Below are positions 25,227-36,300 of a DNA stretch of 64,000 nucleotides, piece by piece. This stretch comes from Thalassia testudinum (Eukaryota; Streptophyta; Magnoliopsida; Alismatales; Hydrocharitaceae): positions 33,856,501-33,920,500 of the forward strand of contig JAZHRO010000013.1 of the NCBI GenBank assembly GCA_037157565.1, in the 5' to 3' direction. Numbering within the stretch: the stretch's first letter is position 1; each line of letters opens with the position of its first letter. Position numbers and translations under genes: made by a program. The notes below the pieces were generated by a model. The model searched no databases. It was not told the origin of the DNA and saw nothing but the letters and a program-made list of their open reading frames with translations.

Positions 25227-26881
25227 TGTAAAGACCCATGTTGTTAAGCCTTTTTAAGGCATCCATACTTTAGGTCAGACGTCTGGTAAGACATCTGGAC
25301 GGAGGGTCAGACGTCTTGTAAGACGTCTGGACTCATTCCCAGACGTCTGAAAATCCAAATTTTCATGTACGAGCTCGCGTCTGCACGCAGACAGTACACA
25401 TCCCTCGTTTCTCCTTCTTGTCTCTCCTTCTGCCCGACGAAAACCCTAACCCCACACTCTTATATAAACCCCCCTCCTCTCCCTCATTTCACCCCACTTC
25501 CCAACCACCTTCCTCTACCCTCCGGCGAGAGCAGCCGAGCGAGAACGGTGGAGAGAAGGAGCGGCGTGAGAGGAGAGGAGCAGCGTGAGAAGGAGAGGGG
25601 AGAAGGCTTGCGAGCTCGTGTGGGAGCTCTCCGGTGAGCTCACGGCCGGTCGACGCATGCGTAAGGCGGAGGTGTGCGTCGGGGAGATCCTCCCCGACAC
25701 TGCTGCAGCCGGAGTAGCAGGCGAGCGGGCGTGACGCGACCACGCGCGGCGCGAGAAGGCGGAAGCAGGTCCTAGTTCTGGGATTTTCCTAGAATCAGAC
25801 GTCTAGAGTGACTGCTAGACGACGGTGCGGACGTCTAGAGGTGGTGCCAGATGTCTAAGGAGGAGGCTTGGCGAAGGTATGTCTCCTTTGCGGATACGGC
25901 CATGCAGGCTGCTCCGCCGAGACATTGTTTCTTGCCTTTTGACGGAGATTCGGTTGATTCGCGCAAGAGTTGCTTCGGGAAGGCGTGGGACACGCCCTCC
26001 CACGTACTTCAGACGTCTACGTGAGGCACTAGACGATGGGAAGCATTTCCAGACGTCCGGATAGGTGGTCGGACGTCTGAAACTAGGTCCAGTCGATCCA
26101 GCAGAGTTCCTGGACGTCTGAGGAGTAGCGCATGACTTGAGGTATAGCTCTGGACTCTTTTAAGAGGTTTGGAAGGTGTTTCAGACGTCTAATTTGAGTC
26201 AAAATCACTATTTTTGACCCGTTTAGGGTTCGTTTGAGGTCCGATTTCCGCAATTAAGATACCGATGTTTCCCGTATGATTTCCTCTACTTGGTAGAATA
26301 CTTTCTATGCTGTTATGAGTATTCTCTTGTGATTGATCCTTGTGATAGGACTTGTTTCCATTACGGGTTCGAGGCTTGCTGAGGCATGTGAGCCTGTCGT
26401 TCAAGCCCCCATTACTCCTGGGTTTACTGGTAGAGTGGCTTCCCCTTAATTTAATTAAAACCTAAATGCATATGTGGTATGGATGATTAGAACCTAGGAT
26501 ATGGCATGAATCCTTGGACTAGAAATAATGGAATGTCTGTACTGAATGAATGGATTACAGTCTTGAATGAGTAGATAGAATGATAACAATTGCCTGTAAA
26601 TGAATAACAGTTGCCTGCGAAGTATATAGTACTTGTTAACTGTTGTATGCAACTTTCCTGCCGCACATGTAAAATGACATAATATGAACTGCATGTATAT
26701 AATTTGGAAATGGAAAGGTGAATGTTGAAAACACAAGCTACCTGTGAATAACCTGAATATGAAAATGTGAATGATAGAATTACCAGTTGCTTGTGTATAA
26801 CCTGAGAATGGAAATAGAAATGATGAAACTTGGTATGGAATGACATGAGGAAGTATGAGCATGAAACCCATGGGGGAATAG

Positions 26882-28602
26882 TGTAGTTTCCTACTTGGAG
26901 GGGGTGAGATAAGCGTAACGTAAAAAATGCGGAATTGAAATATAAATAATCTCACAAAATGAACAAACACACAAGTACACAGGAATTTTTAGGTGGAAAC
27001 CCAAACCGGGTGAAAACCACCACCTAACCCTCTCGAGTTAGGATTTTCCGATCAACCTAGTTGATCAAATCCACTAACCGAATCACTTTAAAACGAGGGT
27101 GATTCAACCTCAGTATAACCACGCTACAAGTATGAGGGTAGCGTTCCTCAGCCCCTTCTCTCCACGAGAAGGATTTTGTCTCACGAAGGAGACGGGAATT
27201 CGCAAAGCGAATACCCAACAAAATCACAAAGATAAAAGAAACAACAAGTCCTATAGAGCCAACAAAGTAATTATAAACCTAGCTTCTATAGGAATTAGGA
27301 AACTCCCCTTTGCAAGGAGTGCGTCGACGATGACGCGGGTGCGTGAGCCACGCAACGGCGCAATGTCGCTCTCGTAGACAACGGCGGGAGAGCGGGTGCG
27401 CGAAGGTTTGATGCTCTCAAGGGAATGGAGCTTAGGCTTGGAGAGCAAGATCTTTTCTGGACATAAAAGAGTGTGAAAGTGTGTAGCTAAGTGTATCCAA
27501 GTGCGTATCTTGTGTCTTTCTTAGTGTCTCTAGGTGTGTAAAGGCTCCCCTCTATTTATAGAGGCCTTAGGAAGGCTTTGGAAGGCTTAGAAAAGCTTCC
27601 ATAGCCGTTGGGAACAAAGTCCAAGAGAATCAGCCCGAAATCAGGAACAATCATTGTTCTGACAGGCTTATCAGACGTCTAATCAGACGTCTGGAAGTTC
27701 ACTTTAAGACGTCTGATTCCAAGGTCAGACGTCTGATTTTGGGCGGGTCTCTCCCTAACTTGGATCAGATCTAAACAAGATTTTTACGCAAGTCCATCAG
27801 ATGACATACAGGACGTCTGGCACTATGTCTGGACGTCTGGAAACCTACTTTTACTGTGGGAATTGATTTCCAAACGTTGCAACGGCTAGAAAATCTCTGA
27901 GAAGAGATTTTGGGTCAGCCGAGGCAAAACGGTCAATTATCAGACGTCTGGAAAGGCCCAAGGACGTCTGATAAGGCTCTAATGGTCATATTCTGCAGTG
28001 TCTGCTAAGCTAGCCAACGGTCCACTATCTGGACGTCTGGCAAGTCCATCAGACGTCTGGACTAAGGTCTGGACGTCTGATTTCATCAGACAGAACTAGC
28101 TATGTCCAGCCTAACAGTTATCAGACGTCTGAAACAACAGTCAGACGTCTTACAATACTTTATCAGACGTCTGATTTGGGAATTAGACGTCTGGAAGTGC
28201 TGTTTGAACCCTATATTGGTTTTCTAAGTATTCTACAGAAAACCTAAGTATCCTAGGGTTGTGCCGGTGTTCCTAGGACTACTGTTAGGGTTCTTTGAGG
28301 CTCTTTAACATAAAATATCTAAGGAAATAAAGAGCAACAAAAGAAACAAAAAATACAACAAGTACAAAAGAAGGAAATCTATCCTATTCTTCATTTCCTT
28401 CCATCTTCAATCTTTCGCTCCACGCGAACCTCCTCTGTTTTCCGTCAAGCTCCTCCAATCCGTCCCGGATGCGAGCTCGAACTCCGTCTAAACACGTCCA
28501 CATTTGCAATTGACCTGAAATCTAGGACTCAAATTGCAAATGTTAAATAACACGTGTTTTGTTATCATCAAAACAAATGATCGTGGTGCTCTAACACCAA
28601 CA
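26882..28602 (-). mobile_element. Solo LTR H, SIRE-like Copia type, inserted in F
   Basis: Perfect 5-bp TSD AATAG (26877-26881 and 28603-28607). On the minus strand it starts TGTTGGTGTTAGAGCACC, carries TTTGATGATAACAAAAC, has a strong TATA box CTATAAATAGAGG at about 27549-27561, and ends AACTACA. The start and the TTTGATGATAACAAA word resemble SIRE/Maximus Copia LTRs; the lineage is therefore inferred. Its U3, upstream of the TATA, holds about 15 CAGACGTCTG-type palindromes (27671-28194). No internal domain is present. Confidence 0.75.
27671..28194. repeat. Array of about 15 CAGACGTCTG palindromes in H
   Basis: Copies occur about every 35 bp with unrelated spacers. The core GACGTC is invariant in these copies and the flanks are mostly TCAGACGTCTGG or GGACGTCTGG. 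The array lies roughly 110-640 bp upstream of the H TATA box. Confidence 0.85.
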
Positions 28603-29085
28603 AATAGTAGTTGAGCTATTGGAAATATATGGAATGGATATGGAAATGCGACGGGAAATGTGCTACCTTTTGAGTACGTGGTACCAGGGGGAGCGCATGC
28701 TACCTCGTAATGTAGAGGGGTGCTTGCCGCCTTCGGGTTGAGACTTAGGGTGGGTTTGGCCACTTTGCGCCAACTCTATGGCCCTCGTGTACACTGTACC
28801 CGGGATAGCTACTAGTGTAGGGAGAGAGCTAGCCACCCCACGGGGCTCGGGGTTTAGCTAGTCGCTCTACACCGACTTGTTAGGCCCACTGGGCAAACCA
28901 GGGTAGTTAGGCGAGGGTGTGCGGACTATGGATGGGCGAGACCCCTGTTTGGTTACTGAGAGGGGCTAGACCCCTGTTACTGAGAGGGCTAGACCCTATA
29001 CTGGCTCCGTGCTGTGCTTTGGGCACACCCGCTAACGGAAACGACTGACCGCGTGCCAATGCGGGGTAGCTACCCGTGCGCTTAT

Positions 29086-31899
29086 TGATGAGAACCTCAT
29101 CATGAACCCTAACTAGCACAATCTAATCCAAATATGTGTGAAAAAGCTCCTACATGATCTAAAGAGAGGCTTAACTTAGAGAATTATGAGTTAAAGAATA
29201 AAACAAACTATAAGGGGTAGAACTGCAGTTTCACCAATGCAGTATGCAAAAAGGGTAATTAAGGGTCTAAACATAGGTCAAACAAGCTTAACAAGGAGGG
29301 AAGTGGGATGATCTGATCTGAAAAGGGTTATAGCAACTTTTAGGAATTAAATGACATTCTGTAACCTAAAACAAATCCACTTTAATTCACGAGGTTCAAG
29401 GTAGGGTAAAAATCAACTAAACCCTCTAAAATTCATATAAAAATATTCCCTAGGGTTTAGAATCTTCAATTTGGCCTTTGCAACCTATTTTGACCTAAAA
29501 TGAGAACCATGCCCAATTAATGACTTAATTTGGATTTTTGCATAAATTGACCAGTCAAACATGATCCAACATAAAATAAAATTTCACCATTAAAATCCTT
29601 AGGTTCAAATTAGTCTGGTATAAAAATTTGGGCCTAAGAAAAGACCATCTTGACCGACTTTACAAATTAGTTCTCTTAATTTACGTTTTGACCCTTATCT
29701 TTTGGAACCCTTGCCTTTAGCCCCCTAACTTCTCGTCGTTCTTTGCAGAACGATCCTCCCTGCCATTTCTGCGCAGTGCCATACCTCCGGCAACCTTGCG
29801 CGGAGGATGGCGTTGCGCAGGGCAGGGCGGCCGTCCTCTAGAATAGACGGGGGGTTCCCTGCGACGTCCTCTGTCGCAGGGACTCGCCCGTGACCTCTGC
29901 CATCGACCATGCGTCTCGTGCGAACGCACGAAAGGCATGGGTACCCTTTCCGGCCACTCTCCGGCGAGGCAGGCACGTCGCTTCCTCGGTTCCCTCTCCG
30001 CACCAAGGCCTTTATAAGGAGCGGTAAGATTTGCCGACTCCTTCAAGCTTCCTCTGGAGGAGAAATACCCAACATTTCATCTCTTCCCCCTTCGGTCAGA
30101 GCGCCTGAGCTTCCGGCGATCTTCTCCTCCTCCTCCTCGTCTCTCTGCTGCCTTACCTGCAGTAGAGTTTACTCTGCCCCGTCGTCCGCGCCAGGTCGTA
30201 CCAGCTGGCGCCCTTAGACCGCCTCTTCGTCGCCGATACCCTCCTCCTGGGAATCTTCGTCCTCAGCTTCGGCAGGCACGAGCCGGACGCTTCCCTCTCC
30301 CCCTTCATCGAGTAAACACGTAGAACTCTTCCTCTCTCTCTCCCTTACATTTTCCCTTTCTTTATTTTCCCTTTTACTCCACCGCCCGCCGCTTCCACCT
30401 CCATCTGCTCCGTCTCCGATCACCTTCTCCGACGAGTCCATTCCACTTCCACAAATCACCTCTTCCCTCGCCGACCAGCCTAGAGGCTCCCCCTCACTCC
30501 ACTCAACTGTTCCCCCCTCTCCATTCACTGCCATTCACTGGCCAACCACCTCCCGAACGAACCCATCTTTACGCACACAATCTGACCTAGGTCCACCTCC
30601 ACAGGAGCTCTCGCACCTCGCCGACCACCGCACTGCCTTCGCCGCACTCCGGCGAAGCTTCCCACGTTATCTGACTTGGCCGAGAGGCCGTCACTGTGTT
30701 TTCAGGTCAGCACCCCCTCGCCGCCATTGTTGAGCTGCTGTAGCTCCTTTACTCGCTGCTCCAGGCCTTCTCCAGCCCAGGTGCGAGTCCCAGGCAGCGC
30801 GGACTGACTCTGCGGAGGCGCCAAGGCTTGCGATTTGGGTCGCGAGCCTCGCAACTGCCCCAATAGGTAGCAACTCCCACGCCTGTAGACACGCAATCTG
30901 GAGGTGGGAGTAAAGTAAGTGTGCGACCGTGCGCCCACACTTAAATTGAAAAAGTGTATCGGGCTGTTTGCCTTCGATACACAGGGGTCAGGTCCCTCAT
31001 ACGCACGCGACGCGCCACGCGCTCGCTTGCCCTCGCTCGGGCTCACGCCCCGCGGGTCTGGGTCTGGATCCGACTACCCGACCAAGCACTCCACGCCCAC
31101 CACCGCACGCCGGTGGGCCTGGTCCCGGGAGCGCTACCCGAACCGGATTACCCGGCTCTGGGAGAGCATTCCTAAGAGAGATTCAGAAAGAAAGAGAGGC
31201 GGGGAAGGGGTAGGGGTAGGTTTTGCACCAATGGGTGTGTATGCACGCAGGGAAAAATGGAAAAGAAGGAAGAGGCAGGGGAAGGAAAGGAACTATAGTA
31301 ATTGTGCGGATAAGCCGTCTGAGCGCTGCGTCAGACGTCGGAAGGGCAATGGCCAAAAGAAGAAGAAAAGAGGAAGGAAGGTCAGCGGCCAGAGCAGAAA
31401 GAAAAGAGAAGAGGAAGAGAAAAGAAGAAAAAGAGAAAGAAGTCACAGCAGCAGGCTAAAGAAGAAAGAAGAAGGTAGGAAGAAAAGAAGAAAGAAAGAA
31501 GAAGTAGAGCAGACGAGAAAGAAAAAGAGAAGGAAGAAGAAAGAAGGCAGAAGCCTCTGCAGCAGCAAGAAAGAAAAGAAAAGAAAGAAGAAAGCAGAGA
31601 AAGAGAAGAAGAGGAACATCAGCTGAAAGAGAAGAGGAAAAGAAAGAAGAGGAAGAGAGAAGAAGAAGAAGCCAAGAGAACTTTTGCTCCCACTCTCTAT
31701 CTCTCTTGTTATTTTTGTAACACAATTGAGAACTTTTATACTTCGAGAATTATAGTTGCTCCCTGAGTTCGACCTCAAGAAAACTTGTTATTTCGAGTAA
31801 AAAAAATTTGTAGTAATCTGGTAGCTGTTTTGTCATATACTACAACGATTATAAACCATAATAAACATCAAGATGAAACACGCGATACCGCCGTTACTA
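29086..31899 (+). mobile_element. Solo LTR G of the A/B/E superfamily, inserted in F
   Basis: Perfect TSD CTTAT (29081-29085 and 31900-31904). Begins TGATGAGAACCTCATCATG, nearly identical to the sense start of E, and ends GTTACTA, so its termini are TG...TA. Order: AT-rich U3, GC-rich block, TTTATAAGG TATA-like box at 30011-30020, CT-rich leader, a (GTCTGA..TCAGAC) stem near 31318-31336, a purine-rich GA block to about 31680, and GCTCCCTGAGTTCGACCTC near 31758. It contains no gene. A Lys/Arg/Glu-rich open frame at 30919-31626 comes largely from the GA block. Confidence 0.85.
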
Positions 31900-32332
31900 C
31901 TTATCGCGCGTGTCGTAGTCATCGTTACGTCTGTCTGTGACCTTGGGGTGGTTGATTGGGTGTAGAACCACCACGGGGGACTCTCCCGGCCAGGAAAGCA
32001 CCACGTGCAACTTCTACTCTTCGGAAAAGGCTGCAATCAAGATCGTTTCCACGAGGAACATTCGAGATCAAAAAAGAGATCCGATAAATAAACCAAGTGG
32101 TGAAAGAAAGAATAATTAATTAAAGAAAGAAAGAAAAAAAAAAACAGCTACCTGTCCACCTTTACTGCTTTAGTTAGTTGGTCGCCACTCTACTCAGCGT
32201 TCGTTGACGTTTTGTTAACCCTTTTCAGGTCCAGGTGTTGAGCAGCCAGAGCCTACGACTGCAGAGGGTGCTGTTATCAGTAGAGCCCAGTAGTTGTAGT
32301 TCTTTTGTACTCGTTTGTAGTAGTGAGTAGCT

Positions 32333-33397
32333 TGGTACGAGCTCTCGTTTTGGTTTTAAATTCTAGACGTTGTAGTATATTACGAAAAGCTACCATCAGT
32401 TTACAATTTATTACCCGGAAAAAGTTTCCCGAGGTCGAACTCAGGGAGCAAATTATGATTTCAGAAGCATATGAATTCACAATATTGTTTTACAAAAAAT
32501 TAAGACAAAAAGGGGAGAGAGAAAGAGAGCGAAAATTCTCTTCTTGGCTTTTTCTTCTTCTCTCTTCTCTTCAGCCAACTTGTCTTCTTCTTTCTTCTTC
32601 TTCTCTTCTTTGCTGCAATGGCTTCCTGTTCTTTCTTTCTTTCTTCAGCTGCTAAGGCCTTCTTCTTCTTTCTTCTTCTCTGCTTCTCTTCTTTCTTTCT
32701 GTGTCTTCTTCTTCTTTACTGCCAAGGTTTCTTCCTTCTCTGTTTTTTTTTCTTTCTCTAGCCTTTCCTCTGCTCTTCTCTTCTGCTTCACTCCTTCCTT
32801 TCTTTCCGACGTCTGATTCAGAAATCAGACGCCTTAACTACTTGGTTGCTACAGTGCTGCTCTTCCTCTTTTCTTCAGCTTCTTTCCTTCCTTCCTTCTC
32901 CTTTCTTCTTCTCTGCTGCTAAGTCTCAACCGCTGCTCTTCTTCTTCTTTCTTTCTTCCTTCTTTCTTCTCTTCAGCAGCTTCTTGCTTCTTCTTCCCTC
33001 ACCTATTCCTGCACACACACACAAGCTCAGCGCAAAACCTACCCTACCCTCTCCCCACGTCTCTCTTTCTCTGAATCTCTCTTGGGTACGCTCTCCTAGA
33101 GCCGGGTTATTAGGTCGGGTCGCGTGCCCGGGTCCAGACGCACCAGCGTGGGTGGTGCGCGAGGAGTGCACAGGAGGGTGTCGGGTCGGGTTGCGCCAGA
33201 TCCGTGTGATGAGCTCACGGACGAGGGCGGTGCTTAGGTGAGGGACCTCACCCCAAGTACTTTCGGAGGCGAACAACCTGTAGCAATTTTTTAATTTAAG
33301 TGTGGGCATGCGGCCACACACTTCCGAGGTGGGACTAAAGTCCTACCTCTGCTCCGCGTGCCCGCAGTCGAGAAGCTGCTGGCAATTGGGCAGCAAC
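32333..33397 (-). repeat. Element B 3' LTR, piece 1 (U5/R side)
   Basis: Aligns with 61626-62697 of the 5' LTR. Starts TGGTACGAG where the 5' LTR has TAGTATGAG. Contains a CT-rich block on the plus strand (GA-rich in sense) and the GTCTGATT...AATCAGAC stem at 32809-32833. Ends with GCAAC, the mutated left TSD of C. Confidence 0.8.
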
Positions 33398-36300
33398 TAT
33401 TATGACCCCGGCATCAAACGTCGTTTAAGACGTCTGGGAATTGGTCCAGACGTCTGGAATTTAATTTTTTCGACGTACGGGTTAGCGTCTGCACGCATGC
33501 CCGCGCAGACTGAACCGCCGCCCACCTTTCTTCTCTTTCCTTCCTCCCTGCAGGTGTAGCCATCTTTTTCTCTCTCTCTCCCCACAGCAGCCTTCAAATA
33601 CCCCCTCTCCTCTCTCTCACCCTCACTCCACCGCCATCTTCTTCTTCCTGTTAGTGAGAGAGTGAGTGGGCGAGGGCAGCAGCAGCTGTTGCCATGAGTG
33701 CGTGGGGAGGAGGGGTTGCTGCGAGAGGGAGAGAGCTAGATCGCGAGGGTGCGAGCTCGCCGTAGCAGCCAGGGCCGGTTAGCGGGTGCGCAGCAGGAGC
33801 GTGGTGTTGGGGTGGAGCTGCTGCAGCTCAGGCAGCAAGCGAGCGCGGCGTGGCATAGCCGTGCGCAGCAGGCGAAGGGCGAGGAGGTCCTGATTCTAGT
33901 AAGATTTTCCAGAATCATACGTCTGGACATACGTCCAGACGACGCAGGTGACGTCTGGAGGAAGGTCCAGACGTCTGAAAGGTACGATATTTTTCTTTCC
34001 CTTCTTCTTTCGCGTGTATGACCATGCAGCCGTTTCGCCGAAGGGTTCTGCTTCGTTCCGTGTTGAGGACGGTCGCATATGTGTGCAGGTCTCGTTTGGG
34101 AAGGTGCAAGGGCACACCCTCCCACACAAATCGTACGTCTGGGCACAGCACCAGACGACGGAGAGGGTCTCCAGACGTCCGGAGTGACAGTCGGACATCT
34201 GGAAACTAAGTCCAGACGGTTTAGTGGGATTCTGAACGTCTGAAGGACCGCGCAGGAGCAAGGTATGACCTGAGCCATCGTTTAAGACATCTGGAAGATG
34301 TTCCAGACGTCTGATTTTGGGCAGACTTGTCATTTTTGACCTGTTTAGGATCCGTTCGAAGTCCGTTTTCCGCGTTTCAAGTTTCGTTCTTCTCAGATTT
34401 GGTTCCTCTACCTATTTACAATAATTGCATCCTATTCTGAGTAGCTGCTTGTAATTGATCATTGTGTTAGTATCCCGTTCCGTTGCGGCTCTGGGGGTTG
34501 CGGAGGTGCGCAGGTTTGCCGATCACGCCCCCAGTACTCCCGATTTTGCGGGTAGAGTGGCCCCTTTAATTATTTATCAAAAATTATGCACTTGTGAAAT
34601 AATTAATAGATTCTAGGGTATTGCATGAATCCTTGGACTGAAAAACTAGATTGAATGATAGATCCTAGGGTATGGCATGAATCCTAGGACTAAAAAATTA
34701 GATTGAATGATAGATCCTAGGATATGGTATGAATCCTAGGACTGGAAAACTAGATTGAATATATATATATATATTGCAGTCTTGAAAAAGTAGAAAGGAA
34801 AATGAAAACTGTCTGTAATTGGTTAACAGTTGCCTGTTTATGAATGGATGATTACTGTTGAGAACATGGGCTATATGAATATAAAGCTGAGATGATGAAA
34901 CCTAAATTGGCTGAGTTAAAGAAAAATGAGCATGAACCTTGTGGGGAATTAGGAGTAGAGCTCCTGAGAAGTGAATGGAATAGAATTAGGGAAGTGAGTT
35001 GGCCCTTGAGTACGGAGTACCATGGAGAGCGACTGTCCCCCTGTTTAGTGCAGAGCAGAGCTAGCCGCCCCAGGGACCCGGGGTTAGGTTTGGCCACCTT
35101 GTACCGACTTTTGGCCCTCGTGTACACAGTACTGAGGAGAGCTACTGGTCGCATGGCTTCTGTCTTTATTTATATTCGTTGTAGTATACGACAGAACAGT
35201 TACCAGCTTACTACAAATTTTTACTCGCAAAAAGTTTTCCCGTGGTCGAACTCAGGGAGCAACTAGAATTCTAGAAATATAAAAATTCTCAATTAGGTTA
35301 CAAAAATAAGAGAGAGAGAGAGAGAGGGAGGGAGGGAGCTAGAGTTTCTCTTGGCTTCTTCTTCTTGTCTCCTTTTCTTTCTGTCCTTCTTTTTCTTTCA
35401 GCTGATCTCCCTCTCTTCTTTTTCCTGTAGAGTCTTCCTTTCTTCTTCTTTCTTTTCTTTTCTTTTCTTCTTCTGTGGCTGTGGTAATCTTCTTCTTCTT
35501 CTCTGACTTCTTCTTCTTCAGCCTTCTTCTTCTTTCTGCTTCTTTTCTTCTGTTCTTCTCTTTCTTTCTTTCTTTCCTTGCTTGCGGCTTCAGTCTTCTT
35601 TCTTCTTTCTCTTTTCTTCTTCTTTTTCTTCTTTGCTTCCTTCTTTGTTTTCTTCCCTTACAGCTCCTCTTCTTTTCTCTTCTTTCTGTTCTGGCCGCTG
35701 CCCTTCTGTCGTCTGATGTAGTGGTCAGACGACTTAACTGTAGATTTGCTACAGTGCCTTCCTTTTCTTCTTCTTCTGTTTCTCTCCTTCGTTTCTTCTT
35801 CTTCAGCTGCCCTGAGCGGCTGAGGCTTCGCCGCTCCCCTTCTTCTTCTTTTCCTTCCTTCCTTCTTCTCTTCTATTCCTACACGCTCACACAAGGGTTA
35901 GAGCGAAACCTACCCCTACCGTTCCCCGCGTCTCTCTCTCTCTCTCTCTCTCTCTCTCAGATTTCTCTCTTAGGACCGCTCTCTCAGAGCCGGGTAATCG
36001 GGTGCGGGTATCGCGCCCGGGACCAGGTCCTTCGGCGTGCGGTGGTGGGTGAGGAGTGCGCAGTTTGGGTAATCGGATCCTGCCCAGACCCGCGTGGTGT
36101 GAGCGCGAGGGAGCGCGTGGAGTGCAGCGTGCGTGAGAGGGACCTGACCCCTGTGTTCGAAGGAGAATAACCTTAGACACTTTTCCAATTTAAGTGCGGG
36201 TGCTTGGCGACACACTTACGAGGTTGGACTAAAGTCCCACCTCCCAAATTAGTGCCTACAGCTGAGGAAACCACAGGCAATTGCAGCAGCCTGCGACGCC

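Larger units (their letters stand above)
25227..32332 (+). mobile_element. LTR F, left and central parts of a 2.66-kb LTR split by H, G and B
   Basis: Homologous pieces are 25227-26881, 28608-29085 and 31905-32332. Joined, they follow element D from its start (TGTAA...) to about 260 bp before its end; the rest should lie beyond 64000, past element B. A TATATAAAC box at 25461-25467 gives plus orientation. CAGACGTCTG motifs lie upstream (25276-25350) and downstream (25797-26190) of it. F is the oldest member of the nest because everything else to the right is inserted in it. Its own TSD cannot be checked within the window. Confidence 0.75.

Noticed and set aside
27671..28194. CRISPR-like repeat-spacer array
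   Set aside because: The repeat is only a 10-bp palindrome with irregular spacers, in a plant nuclear LTR with no cas genes.
30919..31626. 235-codon Lys/Arg/Glu-rich open frame in G
   Set aside because: Mostly a translation of the GA-rich homopurine block inside a solo LTR; stops are rare in any purine-only sequence.
35475..36170. 231-codon Phe/Ser/Leu-rich open frame in E
   Set aside because: Translation of the CT-rich strand of the same LTR block, antisense to the element, with no domain.
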